From the NCBI RefSeq assembly GCF_003202285.1, contig NZ_MASW01000001.1:1-64000 (forward strand): DNA of 64,000 nt, read 5' to 3'. Source of the stretch: Prauserella muralis. GTDB lineage: Bacteria; Actinomycetota; Actinomycetes; Mycobacteriales; Pseudonocardiaceae. Below the pieces are notes generated by a model that was given only the letters and a program-made list of their open reading frames with translations, ran no database searches and was not told where the DNA came from. This document shows positions 15,638 to 25,101 of the stretch, one piece after another. Position numbers and translations under genes: made by a program. Position 1 is the stretch's first letter; each line of letters starts with the position of its first letter.

Positions 15638-16756
15638 TTACCGCGTGAGAGGCTCGGCCGCCGCGCGCAGCCGCTCGGCGATCTGCTCCGGTGTGGCGTC
15701 GTTCACCCACACCGCCATGCCGGACTCGGAGCCCGCGAGGTACTTGAGTTTGTCCTTGGCGCGCAGCACGGAGAACAGTTCGAGGTGCAGCCAGCTGAGC
15801 TCGCGGTCGCCGTGCACGGGCGCCTGGTGCCAGCCCGCGACGTAGGGCAGCGGCCTGCCGTAGAGGGCGTCGCAGCCGCGCAGCACGCGCAGGTAGACGT
15901 CGGCGAAGTCGTCGCGCTCGACAGCGGAGAGCTCGGTGAGGTCTGCGACCTGACGGTGCGGCACCACCAGCACCTGCACCGGCCAGCGCGCGGCGGGCGG
16001 CACGAAGGCCGTCCAGTGTCCGCCCTCGGCGACGATCCGGCTGCCCGAGCGGCGCTCGGCGGCGAGCACGTCGCCCAGCACGTGCCGCCCGTGCTCGGCG
16101 CGGTAGGCGCTCGCCGTCCGCAGCATGAGCTCGGTCTTGGGCGTCACGAACGGGTAGGCGTAGATCTGCCCGTGCGGATGGTGCAGCGTGACACCGATCT
16201 CCTCTCCCCTGTTCTCGAACGGGAAGACCTGCTCGACACCATCCAGTGTGGACAGATCGGCGGTGCGGTCGGCCCAGACGTCGACGACGGTGCGCACGCG
16301 GGCGGGGCTCAGCCGGGCGAACGAGCGGTCGTGGTCACTGGTGAAGCACACCACCTCGCACCGTCCCTTGCCGGGCGCGAGGGGCACGATGCCCGCGCCG
16401 TCGACGGTGGTGCGCTCGCCGTGCACGGCCTGGGCGAAGGACGGGAAGCGGTTCTCGAACACGACCACGTCGTAGTCGGGCTCGGGCACCTCGCTGGGCT
16501 TGCCGGGCCGCGTGGGGCACAGCGGGCACAGGTCGGCGGGGGGCTTGTAGGTGCGGGTCTGCCGGTGGGCGGCCATGGCGACCCATTCACCGGTCAGCGG
16601 GTCGCGGCGGATCTCCGAGGCCGCGGCGACGGTCGGCAGGTCGCGCTCGTCCACCGCGTCGCGCGGCGGCGGATGGGGGCTGTCGTCGAAATACAGGATC
16701 TCGCGGCCGTCGGCAAGGTGGCGAACGGTCTTGCGGACGGTCTTGTTCGTGTTCAC
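15638..16756 (-). CDS. galT: Galactose-1-phosphate uridylyltransferase
   Basis: Leloir enzyme exchanging UMP between UDP-glucose and galactose-1-phosphate. The 372-residue protein starts at GTG 16756, overlapping the deoR stop. The zinc site begins CPLCP (about 77-81), then VVVFENRFPSFA, and the nucleophilic histidine motif is HPHGQIYAYPF. The C-terminal histidines of the second HIT-like half are in WLHLELF. No galK or galE is adjacent; galU is 11 kb away. With the DeoR-type gene it forms an inducible sugar unit. Confidence 0.93.
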   Translation of the reverse strand: MNTNKTVRKTVRHLADGREILYFDDSPHPPPRDAVDERDLPTVAAASEIRRDPLTGEWVAMAAHRQTRTYKPPADLCPLCPTRPGKPSEVPEPDYDVVVFENRFPSFAQAVHGERTTVDGAGIVPLAPGKGRCEVVCFTSDHDRSFARLSPARVRTVVDVWADRTADLSTLDGVEQVFPFENRGEEIGVTLHHPHGQIYAYPFVTPKTELMLRTASAYRAEHGRHVLGDVLAAERRSGSRIVAEGGHWTAFVPPAARWPVQVLVVPHRQVADLTELSAVERDDFADVYLRVLRGCDALYGRPLPYVAGWHQAPVHGDRELSWLHLELFSVLRAKDKLKYLAGSESGMAVWVNDATPEQIAERLRAAAEPLTR

Positions 16757-17550
16757 GCGTCGACTCCGGACGGTTTGCTCACGGGCGCGATCATCAGCTC
16801 GCCCACGTGGTCGGACAGGGCACGGCACGCGTCGTCGGGCAGCCCGTCGTCGCTGACGACGACACTGGCCTCGTCGAGGTCGGCGATGGTGGAGATGCCG
16901 ACGGTGCCCCACTTGGTGTTGTCGGCGAGCACGACCAGCCTGCGGCCGGACTCGACCAGTGCGCGGTTGGTCTCGCCCTCGGTGAGGTTCGGCGTGGTGA
17001 AGCCAGGGCCCTCGGCCATGCCGTGCACGCCGAGGAAGACGACGTCCAGGTGCAGGCTGCGCAGGCTGTGCACGGCGACCGGGCCGACGAGCGCGTCGGA
17101 GGGCGTGCGGACGCCGCCGGTGAGCACCACGGTGCGGTCGTGCCGGCCGGAGCCACGCAGGACGTCGGCGACGCGGATGGAATTGGTGACGACGGTCAGG
17201 TCGGGGATGCCCTCGATCGCGCGGGCCAGGGTCCACGTGGTGGTGCCGGCGGAGATGCCGATGGCCGTGCCCGGCCGGACCAGCCCGGCCGCGACGGAGG
17301 CGATGGCTTCCTTCTGCGCGCGCTGGCGGACGGACTTGGCCTCGAAGCCGGGCTCGTCGGTGCTGGGCGCGGCCACGGACGTGGCGCCGCCGTAGACCTT
17401 CTCCACCAGCCCCCGGCTGGCGAGGACGTCGAGGTCACGGCGCACGGTCATGTCGGAGACACCCAGCCGCTGGACCAGGTCGCTCACCCGGACCGCTCCG
17501 GTCCGCCGCGCCTCCTCCAGGATGACTGCTTGCCGCTGCCGCGCCAGCAC
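16753..17550 (-). CDS. DeoR/GlpR-family sugar-responsive repressor
   Basis: A 265-residue regulator. GTG 17550 behind GGAG gives VLARQRQAVILEEARRTGAVRVSDLVQ, then the HTH signature LGVSDMTVRRDLDVLASRGLVEKVYGGA, nearly the PROSITE DeoR pattern. The C-terminal DeoR sugar-phosphate-sensing domain has IGISAGTTTWTLARAI and VFLGVHGMAEGPGFTTPN. Its stop overlaps galT, so it probably regulates its own operon in response to galactose-1-phosphate or a related sugar phosphate. The longer upstream frame lacks homology. Confidence 0.92.
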   Translation of the reverse strand: MLARQRQAVILEEARRTGAVRVSDLVQRLGVSDMTVRRDLDVLASRGLVEKVYGGATSVAAPSTDEPGFEAKSVRQRAQKEAIASVAAGLVRPGTAIGISAGTTTWTLARAIEGIPDLTVVTNSIRVADVLRGSGRHDRTVVLTGGVRTPSDALVGPVAVHSLRSLHLDVVFLGVHGMAEGPGFTTPNLTEGETNRALVESGRRLVVLADNTKWGTVGISTIADLDEASVVVSDDGLPDDACRALSDHVGELMIAPVSKPSGVDA

Positions 17551-17637
17551 GCTAACTCCGTCCCGCGACCACACCTCAACTACACAAAATCCTACACGAA
17601 CAAACATCCCCCCGCCCCTGCGCCCACCCCGGAGCGG

Positions 17638-17686
17638 GAGCAAGGGACCTTTACTCTCGGTTGGCGGGAGTAAAGGTCCCTTGCTC
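17638..17686. repeat. Long perfect palindrome with AAGGGACCTTTACTC arms
   Basis: A 19-bp arm, GAGCAAGGGACCTTTACTC (17638-17656), and its exact complement (17668-17686) flank an 11-nt loop. It ends 9 bp from the mprB stop, upstream of deoR. It can terminate mprAB transcripts, but the arm length and sequence resemble a dispersed intergenic repeat rather than a minimal terminator. Confidence 0.7.
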
Positions 17687-17695
17687 GCTACCGGG

Positions 17696-19135
17696 TCAGC
17701 CGGGGAGGCCGGGCAGCCGGATGGTCATCAACGCGCCGCCCTCGGGGCTGCGGCCCGCGTAGACGGTGCCGCCGTGCCGTTCGGCGGCCTGCTTGACGAT
17801 CGCCAGGCCCAGGCCGGAGCCGGGCAGGGTGCGCGCCTCGGAGGAGCGGTAGAACCGGTCGAACACCTTCGGCAGATCCTCGTCGGCGATGCCGGGGCCC
17901 GCGTCGGCCACCTCCACCACGGCGGTGCCGTCACCGAGCTGGCGCAGCGCCAGGCGAACCTTCGAACCCTCGGGGGAGAACTTCACCGCGTTGTCCAGCA
18001 GGTTGAGCACGGCCCGCTCCAGTGCGGCCGGGTCGCCGGCGAGCACCCACGGCTGGAGGCTGGTCTCGAACTCGATCTCCCCAGCCCTGCGACGCGCCCG
18101 GTCGAGCGCGCGCTCCACGACGTCGAGCAGGTCGACCCGCTCGGCCTCCGTGCGCGGCTCGTCCTCGCGCGCCAGCTCGACCAGGTCGCCGATGAGCTGG
18201 GTCAGCTCGTCGAGCTGGCCCCGGATGTCGGCCTCGATCTCCCTGCGGTCCTCCTCCGGCAGCGCCGGCGCGCCCTCGCGGCTGGCGGCGAGCAGCAACT
18301 CGAGGTTCGTCCGCATCGACGTCAGCGGGGTCCTCAGCTCGTGACCCGCGTCGGCGACGAGCCTGCGCTGGCGTTCCTGCGACTCGGCGACCGCGGCCAG
18401 CATGGTGTTGAAGCTGTGCGTCAGGCGAGCCAGCTCGTCGTCACCACTGACCGGGATCGGCCGCAGGTCCATGGTGCGTGCCACCCGCTCCGTGGCCGAG
18501 GTCAGCCGCTCGACGGGGCGCAGGGCGGCGCGGGCGACCGCCGTGCCCGCGGCGGTGGCCACGACGATGCCCGCGCCGCCGAAGAAGAACAGCACGAGCG
18601 AGAGGTCACCGAGCGTCTGCTTCAGCGGGCCGAGCGACTGCGCGAGCACCAACGCCTGGCCCGGACCCCACCGCAGTGCGATGACCCGCGTGTCCGTCGC
18701 CTGGTCCGTGCGCAGCGACGACTCGGCCGAGCCCACGGCCACGGCCAGCTCGCGGTCGCCGAAGGGCGGCGGGCTGCTGTTGTCCGGGTGGATCATCCGC
18801 CCCGTCGCCGTGAGCACGCCGATCTCGATGTCGCTGCTCACCAGGAAGGCGCTCGGGATGCGCTGGAACTCGTCGCTGACCATGGGGCTGCGGGCGGCGG
18901 CGGTGGCCCGCTCGATGAGGTTGTCGTCGAACTGCTGGTAGAGGTTGCCGCGCACGGTCAGGTAGGCGCCGAGCGACACGAGCGCCACCGCACAGCCGAC
19001 GCAGATGGCCGCGAACAGCATCACCCGCGTACGCAGGGAGAACCGCCGCGCGGTGCCGCCGGGGGCGGGCCCGGCGCCGTCGCCCGCGGGATGCCCGGAT
19101 ACGGAGCCCCCCGGGGCGGTCGGAGCTTCCGTCAC
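17696..19135 (-). CDS. mprB: MprB-like sensor histidine kinase
   Basis: A 479-residue envelope-stress kinase. N-terminal Pro/Gly-rich tail, membrane helix 1 (about 37-58), extracytoplasmic domain (about 62-175) with [12 protein letters not shown], membrane helix 2 (about 178-200), HAMP, HisKA with His265 in [14 protein letters not shown], and a HATPase domain with [24 protein letters not shown] and [21 protein letters not shown] start overlaps the mprA stop (GTGA). Mycobacterial MprB senses surfactant stress and misfolded envelope proteins and is opposed by DnaK and HtrA, in agreement with nearby htrA. Confidence 0.9.
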   Translation of the reverse strand: MTEAPTAPGGSVSGHPAGDGAGPAPGGTARRFSLRTRVMLFAAICVGCAVALVSLGAYLTVRGNLYQQFDDNLIERATAAARSPMVSDEFQRIPSAFLVSSDIEIGVLTATGRMIHPDNSSPPPFGDRELAVAVGSAESSLRTDQATDTRVIALRWGPGQALVLAQSLGPLKQTLGDLSLVLFFFGGAGIVVATAAGTAVARAALRPVERLTSATERVARTMDLRPIPVSGDDELARLTHSFNTMLAAVAESQERQRRLVADAGHELRTPLTSMRTNLELLLAASREGAPALPEEDRREIEADIRGQLDELTQLIGDLVELAREDEPRTEAERVDLLDVVERALDRARRRAGEIEFETSLQPWVLAGDPAALERAVLNLLDNAVKFSPEGSKVRLALRQLGDGTAVVEVADAGPGIADEDLPKVFDRFYRSSEARTLPGSGLGLAIVKQAAERHGGTVYAGRSPEGGALMTIRLPGLPG

Positions 19136-19827
19136 GGCGGCGTCTCCCGCAGCACGTAGCCCACGCCACGCACCGTGTGGATCAGCCGCGGCTCGCCGTC
19201 GGCCTCGGTCTTGCGGCGCAGGTAGCCGACGTAGACCTCGAGCGCGTTACCCGAGGTCGGAAAGTCGTAGCCCCACACCTCCTCGAGGATCCGGCCCCGC
19301 GTGAGCACGTGCTTCGGGTAGGACATGAACAGTTCGAGCAGGGCGAACTCGGTGCGGGTCAGGCTGATCGACCGGTCACCGCGCTTGACCTCCCTGGTGC
19401 CCGGATCGAGGCTGAGGTCGCCGAAGGTGAGCGTCTCCGACCCCTGTGCGGCGGCCTGCGCCTCGGCGTTGGCCCTGCGCAGCAGCGCCCGCAGGCGAGC
19501 GAGCAGCTCCTCGAGGGCGAACGGCTTCGGCAGGTAGTCGTCGGCGCCCGCGTCCAGCCCGGACACCCGGTCGGAGACGGTGTCGCGTGCCGTGAGCACG
19601 AGAATCGGCAGGTCGTCGCCGGTGCTGCGCAGCCGTCGCGCCACCTCCAGCCCGTCGAGCCGCGGCATCATGACGTCGAGGACCATCGCGTCCGGCCGGT
19701 CGGCGGCCACCTTCTCCAAGGCCTGCGCCCCGTCGCTGGCGACCTCGACGCGGTAACCGTTGAACTCCAGGGAGCGCCGCAGGGACTCCCGGACCGCCCG
19801 GTCGTCGTCGACAACGAGAATGCGCAT
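19132..19827 (-). CDS. mprA: MprA-like OmpR-family response regulator
   Basis: A 231-residue regulator starting [16 protein letters not shown] at ATG 19827; the longer upstream frame only shadows the neighbouring gene. Phospho-acceptor Asp51 is in [12 protein letters not shown], and Lys in [12 protein letters not shown]. The winged helix ends in [19 protein letters not shown] and [12 protein letters not shown], very typical of MprA. It is first in the mprA-mprB operon, and a possible self-binding site lies at 19841-19856. Confidence 0.93.
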   Translation of the reverse strand: MRILVVDDDRAVRESLRRSLEFNGYRVEVASDGAQALEKVAADRPDAMVLDVMMPRLDGLEVARRLRSTGDDLPILVLTARDTVSDRVSGLDAGADDYLPKPFALEELLARLRALLRRANAEAQAAAQGSETLTFGDLSLDPGTREVKRGDRSISLTRTEFALLELFMSYPKHVLTRGRILEEVWGYDFPTSGNALEVYVGYLRRKTEADGEPRLIHTVRGVGYVLRETPP

Positions 19828-19888
19828 GCCACCAGTCTTACCTGGTGAGCTGAGACGGGCCTTAACGCGTGGCCACGCCGTCACCCGC

Positions 19889-20539
19889 TCAGTCGACCAG
19901 GCCGCCCCGGTAGGCGAGGAGGGCGGCCTGCACGCGGTTGGCGGCGCCGATCTTGGACAGCACGGCGGAGACGTAGCCCTTGACGGTGGCCTCGGACAGG
20001 TGCAGCGTGCCGCCGATCTCGGCGTTGGACAGGCCCTGCCCGATGAGCCCGACGACCTCGCGCTCGCGTTCGGAGAGCGAGGCGAGCAGCTTGCGCGCGG
20101 GGGCGGCGGCACGCTGCTCGTCGCGGTGGGCGTTGACCATGCGGGCGGCCACGCTGGGATCCAGCACGGCCCCGCCCCGGGCCAGGTCGCGCACCGCCCG
20201 CACCAGCACGGCGGGCTCGATGTCCTTGAGCAGGAATCCGTTCGCGCCGAAGCGCAGGGCGAGGCTGACGTACTCGTCGATGTCGAAAGTGGTGAGCATC
20301 GCGGCCACCGGCGGCTCGGGCAGCGCCTGCAGTGCGCGGAGCGCCCGGATGCCGTCGTCCGGAGCGCGCATGCGGATGTCCAGCAGCGCGACGTCGGGGG
20401 CCGACCGGCGCGCGATCTCGACCGCCGACCGGCCGTCGACGGCCTCGCCGACGACCTCGATGTCCGGCGCGACCGACATCATGGCGCGCAGGCCCGAGCG
20501 CACAAGCTCCTCGTCGTCGGCAAGCATCACCTTGATCAC
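19889..20539 (-). CDS. Orphan NarL/LuxR-family response regulator
   Basis: A 216-residue regulator with receiver (DDEE pocket, Asp54 in [13 protein letters not shown], Lys in FLLKDIEP) and a C-terminal LuxR HTH at about 150-210 with [43 protein letters not shown]. No histidine kinase is adjacent, so its partner is elsewhere. It lies 61 bp upstream of mprA on the same strand; read-through into mprA is possible, but the likely MprA site in the gap suggests separate control. Confidence 0.92.
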   Translation of the reverse strand: MIKVMLADDEELVRSGLRAMMSVAPDIEVVGEAVDGRSAVEIARRSAPDVALLDIRMRAPDDGIRALRALQALPEPPVAAMLTTFDIDEYVSLALRFGANGFLLKDIEPAVLVRAVRDLARGGAVLDPSVAARMVNAHRDEQRAAAPARKLLASLSEREREVVGLIGQGLSNAEIGGTLHLSEATVKGYVSAVLSKIGAANRVQAALLAYRGGLVD

Positions 20540-20694
20540 ACGATCGCCTCCGGCTGCCTGCGGAGCGGGATCACCGCATCCGATTCAAGTTACCCATTGG
20601 TAGTGGGGGTATTACAGTGAGCAACGCGCCCGGAGTCAAGGTCTGCCTCACCCTCGCCGGAGGCAACGGGTTAAGCTGTCGGGGTACAACACCA

Positions 20695-20767
20695 GCCCTC
20701 GTAGCTCAGGGGATAGAGCACCGCTCTCCTAAAGCGGGTGTCGGAGGTTCGAATCCTCCCGGGGGCG
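20695..20767 (+). tRNA. tRNA-Arg (anticodon CCT)
   Basis: The acceptor stem GCCCTCG/CGGGGGC contains one G-T pair. The D arm has GCTC-AGGGGATA-GAGC. The anticodon stem CCGCT/AGCGG has loop CTCCTAA, giving anticodon CCT for AGG codons. The T arm is GGAGG-TTCGAAT-CCTCC. Discriminator G; CCA not encoded. A short open frame running through it is not a gene. Confidence 0.95.
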
Positions 20768-20807
20768 CAAACCCTGGTCACGCTTTGGCCCCGACCCGGC
20801 AGCGGTC

Positions 20808-21758
20808 CTAGTCCGTCGCGCGGGCGAGGCGGGTCGTCAGCGTCCTGATGTGCTCGACGAGTTCCGGGGGTTCGTGCACCTGGAAGTCGAACCCCTTGGT
20901 CACGACGTAGATGGCCAACTCGTCGAGCGAGTTGGATCCGGCTCGCAGGGTGCAGCTGTGCTCGTCGATCGGCTCCAGCGTCGCGGTGGTGGGAGCGATG
21001 CGCTCTGCCGCGGTTTCCGCGCTGACATGCAGGGTGAATCGGGCTTGGTAGCGGTAGGCAGCGGTGGAGATCGCCCGCGAGGTGTAGCCGCTGAGGTCGG
21101 GGTCTGGCGGCGTGCGTGGCGTGAACCGGGGACCGGTGGGCGTGCGCGGTTCGAGGCGGTCCACACGGTAGGTGCGCCAGTCCTGTCGGTCGAGGTCCCA
21201 GCCGATGAGGTACCAGCGCCGGCCCGCGTGCACGAGCCGGTGCGGCTCGGTGGTGCGCATGGCGCTGGTTCCGTCATGGGTGCGGTAGTCGAAGCGCAGG
21301 CGCTGCGAGTCACGGCAGGCGGCGGCGACGGCGGTGAGGGTGCTCGGGTCGACGGTGGGGCCGGTGTTGGTCATCGGCACGGTCATCGTCTGCAGAGCGT
21401 TGATCCGGTGGCGTAGCCGGGAGGGCAGTACCTGTTCGAGTTTGGCCAGTGCGCGCACCGAGGTCTCCTCGATGCCGGTGATCGAACCACCGGCGGCCGT
21501 GCGCAGGCCCATCGCGACGGCGACGGCCTCGTCGTCGTCGAGCAGGAGCGGCGGCAGGTCCGCGCCGGCCCCGAGCCGGTAGCCGGCGGTGCCCGCGGTC
21601 GCGTGCACCGGGTAGCCGAGGTCTCGCAGCCGGTCGACGTCGCGGCGCACGGTGCGTGGAGTGACCTCCAGGCGCCCGGCCAGTTCAGCGCCGGACCAGT
21701 CGCGTCGAGCCTGCAGGAGGGAGAGCAGTCGCAGCAGTCGTGCCGAGGTTTCCCGCAT
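20808..21758 (-). CDS. WYL-domain transcriptional regulator
   Basis: A 316-residue regulator. Start ATG 21758 gives METSARLLRLLSLLQARRDWSGAEL-type sequence (MRETSARLLRLL), followed by a DeoR-like winged HTH with VTPRTVRRDVDRLRDLGYPV. The middle WYL domain includes LRFDYRTHDG, PHRLVHAGRRWYLIGWD and RTYRVDRLEP, with WYL at about 200. The C-terminal WCX region follows. WYL proteins sense nucleic-acid fragments or small ligands. Divergent by 63 bp from the epoxide hydrolase, a plausible target. Confidence 0.92.
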   Translation of the reverse strand: MRETSARLLRLLSLLQARRDWSGAELAGRLEVTPRTVRRDVDRLRDLGYPVHATAGTAGYRLGAGADLPPLLLDDDEAVAVAMGLRTAAGGSITGIEETSVRALAKLEQVLPSRLRHRINALQTMTVPMTNTGPTVDPSTLTAVAAACRDSQRLRFDYRTHDGTSAMRTTEPHRLVHAGRRWYLIGWDLDRQDWRTYRVDRLEPRTPTGPRFTPRTPPDPDLSGYTSRAISTAAYRYQARFTLHVSAETAAERIAPTTATLEPIDEHSCTLRAGSNSLDELAIYVVTKGFDFQVHEPPELVEHIRTLTTRLARATD

Positions 21759-21821
21759 GGCCTGAAGTCTGTCATGCACCTAGGACCGAAATTGACCTAA
21801 CCGGCTTCTAGCGTTGTCGGC

Positions 21822-22976
21822 ATGACACACGACAGTGAGATCCGGCCTTTCACCATCGACATTCCCCAGTCCGACCTGGACGACCTCCGCGACCGGCTCG
21901 CCAGGACCCGGTGGGCCGCGGATCTGCCCGATGTGGGCTGGAGCCGCGGGGTGCCGGTGAGCTACCTCAAGGGTCTGGCCGAGTACTGGCGCGACGGCTA
22001 CGACTGGCGAGTCCACGAGCGGGAGCTGAACTCCTACCCGCAGTTCACCACCGAGATCGACGGGCAGAACATCCACTTCCTGCACGTGCGCTCGCCCGAG
22101 CCGGACGCGCTGCCGCTGATCCTGATCCACGGCTGGCCCGGTTCGATCGTGGAGTTCCTGAACGTCATCGGCCCGCTGACCAACCCCAGGGCACACGGCG
22201 GCGACCCGGCGGATGCGTTCCACCTGGTGATCCCGTCGAACCCCGGCAGCGGCTTCTCCGGACCGACCCGCGAGGCCGGCTGGGACATCAACCGGGCGAC
22301 CGGGGCGTTCGCCGAGCTGATGCACCGGCTCGGCTACGACCGCTACGGCGTGCAGGGCGGCGACACCGGCGCGGTCATCGGCCCCGGGCTCGGCCGCCTC
22401 AACCCCGGCAACGTCGTCGGCGTGCACGCGAACGGGCTCTCCGCGTTCGCCGAGGTCGGCCCACCCGAGGTGGGCGAGTTGACCGCGGCGGAGCGAGCCC
22501 GGCTCGAGCACCTGGCGTATCTGAAGACCGAGGGGTCCGGCTACGCGATGATCCAGATCAGCCGGCCGCAGACCCTGGCGCACGGGCTGCACGACTCCCC
22601 GGTGGGGCAGTTGGCCTGGATCGTCGAGAAGTTCAAGGAGTGGACCGATCCGGCCTCGGAACTGCCCGAGGAGGCGGTGGATCGGGACCAGTTGCTCACC
22701 AACGTGATGGTGTACTGGCTGACCGGCACCGCCGGCTCCTCGGCCAACAGCTACTACGAGACCGCGCACGCCGGAGCCTGGAGTGCGCGCGAGCGTTCCA
22801 CCGTGCCGACCGGCGTCGCGGTGTTCCCCCTGGATGTGTCCATCCGCCGCACGCTCGAACGCGAACACACGATCGTGCACTGGTCCGAGTTCGACCGTGG
22901 CGGCCACTTCGCCGCCATGGAAGCCCCCGATCTGCTCGTGAACGACGTCCGGGAGTTCTTCGGCAAGCTGCGCTGA
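21822..22976 (+). CDS. Epoxide hydrolase (microsomal-type, EHN plus alpha/beta hydrolase)
   Basis: A 384-residue enzyme. The N-terminal EHN lid is at about 5-115, starting [24 protein letters not shown]. The alpha/beta-hydrolase part has the oxyanion motif HGWPGS (103-108), nucleophile Asp181 in VQGGDTGAV and a C-terminal His362 in [11 protein letters not shown] Tyr pair in [11 protein letters not shown] supplies the ring-opening tyrosine. It hydrolyses epoxides to diols via a covalent ester; the substrate is unknown. Normal family length. Divergent from the WYL regulator. Confidence 0.92.
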   Translation: MTHDSEIRPFTIDIPQSDLDDLRDRLARTRWAADLPDVGWSRGVPVSYLKGLAEYWRDGYDWRVHERELNSYPQFTTEIDGQNIHFLHVRSPEPDALPLILIHGWPGSIVEFLNVIGPLTNPRAHGGDPADAFHLVIPSNPGSGFSGPTREAGWDINRATGAFAELMHRLGYDRYGVQGGDTGAVIGPGLGRLNPGNVVGVHANGLSAFAEVGPPEVGELTAAERARLEHLAYLKTEGSGYAMIQISRPQTLAHGLHDSPVGQLAWIVEKFKEWTDPASELPEEAVDRDQLLTNVMVYWLTGTAGSSANSYYETAHAGAWSARERSTVPTGVAVFPLDVSIRRTLEREHTIVHWSEFDRGGHFAAMEAPDLLVNDVREFFGKLR

Positions 22977-22982
22977 CACCAC

Positions 22983-23016
22983 CCGCGGCGCCGATTCGGT
23001 CAGGTCGGCGCCGCGG
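22983..23016 (+). terminator. GC-rich terminator hairpin after the epoxide hydrolase
   Basis: CCGCGGCGCCGA (22983-22994) pairs perfectly with 23005-23016 around a 10-nt loop, starting 7 bp after the stop codon. No U-run follows. The remaining 130 bp before the DoxX gene show no other recognisable feature. Confidence 0.6.
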
Positions 23017-23148
23017 TCCGGCTCGTCCCCGCCGGGTTCCACAGGACCGACTCCGGCAGTCCTGGACACCCTTGAGACTCGGCCGAAGCGTCGCCTGGGC
23101 GAGTCCGCCAGCCCACTCTCGTCGCGCCTCGACCGGGCGTTGTGCTGG

Positions 23149-23535
23149 TCAGCCGGTGAAGGGTTCCACTGCGAAGCGGCCGATCGCCACGAAGGCGGTC
23201 AGTGCGAGGTAGACCCCGTCGCCCAGTGCGGCTTTGGTCTCGCCGCGGCGGACCCTCACGATCACGGCACCGGTCATGATCAGCACCAGGCCACTGGCCG
23301 CCAGTGGTACCAGGATCGGCGCGACGTCGAGCAGGGCGGGCAGGATCAGCCCGACCGCGCCGAAAATCTCGAGTGTCCCGATGGTCTTGAGGGTGGCGGG
23401 CTGGAAGTCGAGGACCCAGCGCGAGGCGTTACCCATCGCGGCCATCTTCTCCCTTGGGACGAGCAGTTTCCCGAAGCCGGAAACCAGGTAGACCGCGGCC
23501 ATCAGGCCTGCGGCGATCCACAATGCCATGTTCAT
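23149..23535 (-). CDS. DoxX-family membrane protein
   Basis: A 128-residue membrane protein with four hydrophobic helices. The N-terminal part ALWIAAGLMAAVYLVSGFGKLL contains the GxxK element typical of DoxX/DoxD-like proteins, followed by LKTIGTLEIFGAVGLILPALL. The family is associated with thiol or redox homeostasis in membranes. It lies 91 bp downstream of the carboxymuconolactone-decarboxylase-like gene on the same strand and probably belongs to the ECF41-controlled unit, because no separate sigma motif was found before it. Confidence 0.82.
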   Translation of the reverse strand: MNMALWIAAGLMAAVYLVSGFGKLLVPREKMAAMGNASRWVLDFQPATLKTIGTLEIFGAVGLILPALLDVAPILVPLAASGLVLIMTGAVIVRVRRGETKAALGDGVYLALTAFVAIGRFAVEPFTG

Positions 23536-23626
23536 GAGTCGTCTCCTGCGCAGATTGCCTGGGGGCTGGCGGCCGCGGGCGGACCCAGGTCCTTGGCCCG
23601 CCCGCAGCTTGGGGTGGATGCCCGGG

Positions 23627-24097
23627 TCAGGCGTACTGTCCGGGCTGGTAGTCGCCGCCGGGCGTGCGGGTGATCACGTTCAGCCGGTTGAAGGCGTTGA
23701 TCAGGCAGATCTGGGCGACCAGGGCCATGAGCTGGTCTTCGTCGAAGTGCTTGGCCGCGTTGGCCCACGCCTGGTCGGTGACGCCGCTGGAGTCGGCGAG
23801 GCGGGTGCCCTGCTCGGTGAGTTCCAGTGCTGCCCGCTCGGCCTCGGTGTAGACCGTCGTCTCCCGCCACGCGCCGACCAGGTTGATCCGCACCGTGCTC
23901 TCACCGGCGGCCGCGAGGTCCTTGGTGTGCATGTCGAGGCAGCCGCCGCAGCCGTTGATCTGGCTGGCGCGGATGTTCACCAGCTCCTGCACGGTGTTCG
24001 GCAGCGCGGAGTCGGTGATGACCTTGTTCGCCGAGATGACGTACTTGGCGACCGTGGCTCCGAGCTCGTTGGCCATGGGGTTGATCCGTTGTTCCAT
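23627..24097 (-). CDS. Carboxymuconolactone decarboxylase/AhpD-like protein
   Basis: A 156-residue all-helical protein. The AhpD-like redox core is INGCGGCLDMH, with Cys50, Cys53 and His57, so peroxidase-linked thiol chemistry is more likely than true decarboxylation. Proteins of this family are the standard partner and target of ECF41 sigma factors, and the ECF41 gene is directly upstream. A motif identical in form to the sigma gene's own upstream motif lies 39 bp before the start codon. Confidence 0.9.
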   Translation of the reverse strand: MEQRINPMANELGATVAKYVISANKVITDSALPNTVQELVNIRASQINGCGGCLDMHTKDLAAAGESTVRINLVGAWRETTVYTEAERAALELTEQGTRLADSSGVTDQAWANAAKHFDEDQLMALVAQICLINAFNRLNVITRTPGGDYQPGQYA

Positions 24098-24135
24098 CCT
24101 GGGTCTCCTTCGCCTTCGGTTGCTTGCACCGCTAC

Positions 24136-24164
24136 GACGAAGTACTCCGGCAAGAGGTAACGAC
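24136..24164 (-). promoter_or_regulatory. ECF41-type promoter before the AhpD-like gene
   Basis: On the minus strand GTCGTTACC (24164 to 24156), 16 bases, then CGTC (24139 to 24136). Known ECF41 promoters have a -35 element, a 16-bp spacer and a CGTC -10 element. The -10 is 39 bp before the start codon. The same arrangement occurs twice more within 1 kb. Confidence 0.7.
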
Positions 24165-24182
24165 TCCTGTGCGCGATGTGCA

Positions 24183-25064
24183 CTACTCGGGTCGGGCGGG
24201 CAGGCCCATGGCGTCGAGGCGCTTACGGTCGCTCACGGTGAACAGTTCGACGATCCGGCCGTCGATCACGGTGCACGCCGCCACGCCGAGCACCTTGCCG
24301 TTCGCACCCCAGGCCACGAAACCGGGCTCACCGTTGACCAGGACCGCCAGCGACGAGGTCATCGCCTTCATACCGCGCACGACCGCCTCGGCCACCTCGG
24401 CCGCCCCGACCGTGGTCAGCACGCCCTGCGGGTGCAGCGTCCGCCAGGTCACGTCCGGATCGAGCAGCCGCAGGAGCCCTTCGAAGTCCCCCTCGCGCGC
24501 CGCGGCGAGAAAGGTGTCGACCACGGCGCGCTGGTGCCGCCGCTGCTCGGACGGCAGCGACGCGCCCCGCACCTTCCGGCGGGCCCGGCTGGCGAGCATC
24601 TTGGACGCACTGGCGGACCGGCCGATGATCTCGCCGATCTCGGCGAACGGCACGGCGAACATGTCATGCAGCACGAACGCCATCCGTTCGATGGGTGTGA
24701 GCGTCTCGAGGACCACCAGCAGTGCCATACTGACCGACTCGGCGAGCATCGCGTCGTCCTCGGGTGCCGCCCCGTCGTCCACGGCCACCACCAGCTCGGG
24801 CAGCCGGTCCTCATACGACAGCTCGGGCCGGGCCTTGCGGGAGCGAAGCACGTCGATACAGACCCGGCCCACCACGGTGGTCAGCCAGCCGGCCAGGTTG
24901 TCGATCTCGGCCGCGTCCTGCCGCGCCAACCGGATCCACGCCTCCTGCACCGCGTCCTCGGCGTCCGCGCGCGACCCAAGCATCCGGAAGGCGACCGCCA
25001 CCAGGCGCCCGCGCTGCTGTTCGAACGCCCCCGCCAGCGTTTCGTGCATACCCGATCCGGTCAT
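24183..25064 (-). CDS. ECF41-type sigma factor with SnoaL-like C-terminal domain
   Basis: A 293-residue RNA polymerase sigma factor. Region 2 at about 15-75 has AFRMLGSRADAEDAVQEAWIRL; region 4 at about 110-165 has LETLTPIERMAFVLHDMFAVPFAEIGEIIGRS. A C-terminal SnoaL/NTF2-like domain (about 178-293) replaces an anti-sigma factor. RLPELVV between the sigma regions and SDRKRLDAMG near the end correspond to the conserved linker and NPDKL-type motifs by which ECF41 proteins regulate themselves. Its partners, the AhpD-like and DoxX genes, lie downstream. Confidence 0.9.
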   Translation of the reverse strand: MTGSGMHETLAGAFEQQRGRLVAVAFRMLGSRADAEDAVQEAWIRLARQDAAEIDNLAGWLTTVVGRVCIDVLRSRKARPELSYEDRLPELVVAVDDGAAPEDDAMLAESVSMALLVVLETLTPIERMAFVLHDMFAVPFAEIGEIIGRSASASKMLASRARRKVRGASLPSEQRRHQRAVVDTFLAAAREGDFEGLLRLLDPDVTWRTLHPQGVLTTVGAAEVAEAVVRGMKAMTSSLAVLVNGEPGFVAWGANGKVLGVAACTVIDGRIVELFTVSDRKRLDAMGLPARPE

Positions 25065-25093
25065 GTCGTTACCTTCCCTGCGCGAACTCCGTC
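25065..25093 (+). promoter_or_regulatory. Plus-strand copy of the ECF41-type motif
   Basis: GTCGTTACC at 25065-25073, 16 bases and CGTC at 25090-25093, on the strand opposite to the sigma gene and touching its start codon. The nonamer is identical to the copy before the AhpD-like gene. No plus-strand gene follows within the next kilobase; a transcript would run antisense into the Pro/Gln-rich membrane gene. Function uncertain. Confidence 0.45.
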
Positions 25094-25101
25094 ATGCAGA
25101 T

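Noticed and set aside
20617-20811. Short plus-strand frame over the tRNA-Arg
   Set aside because: It reads straight through the tRNA and shows no family signal.
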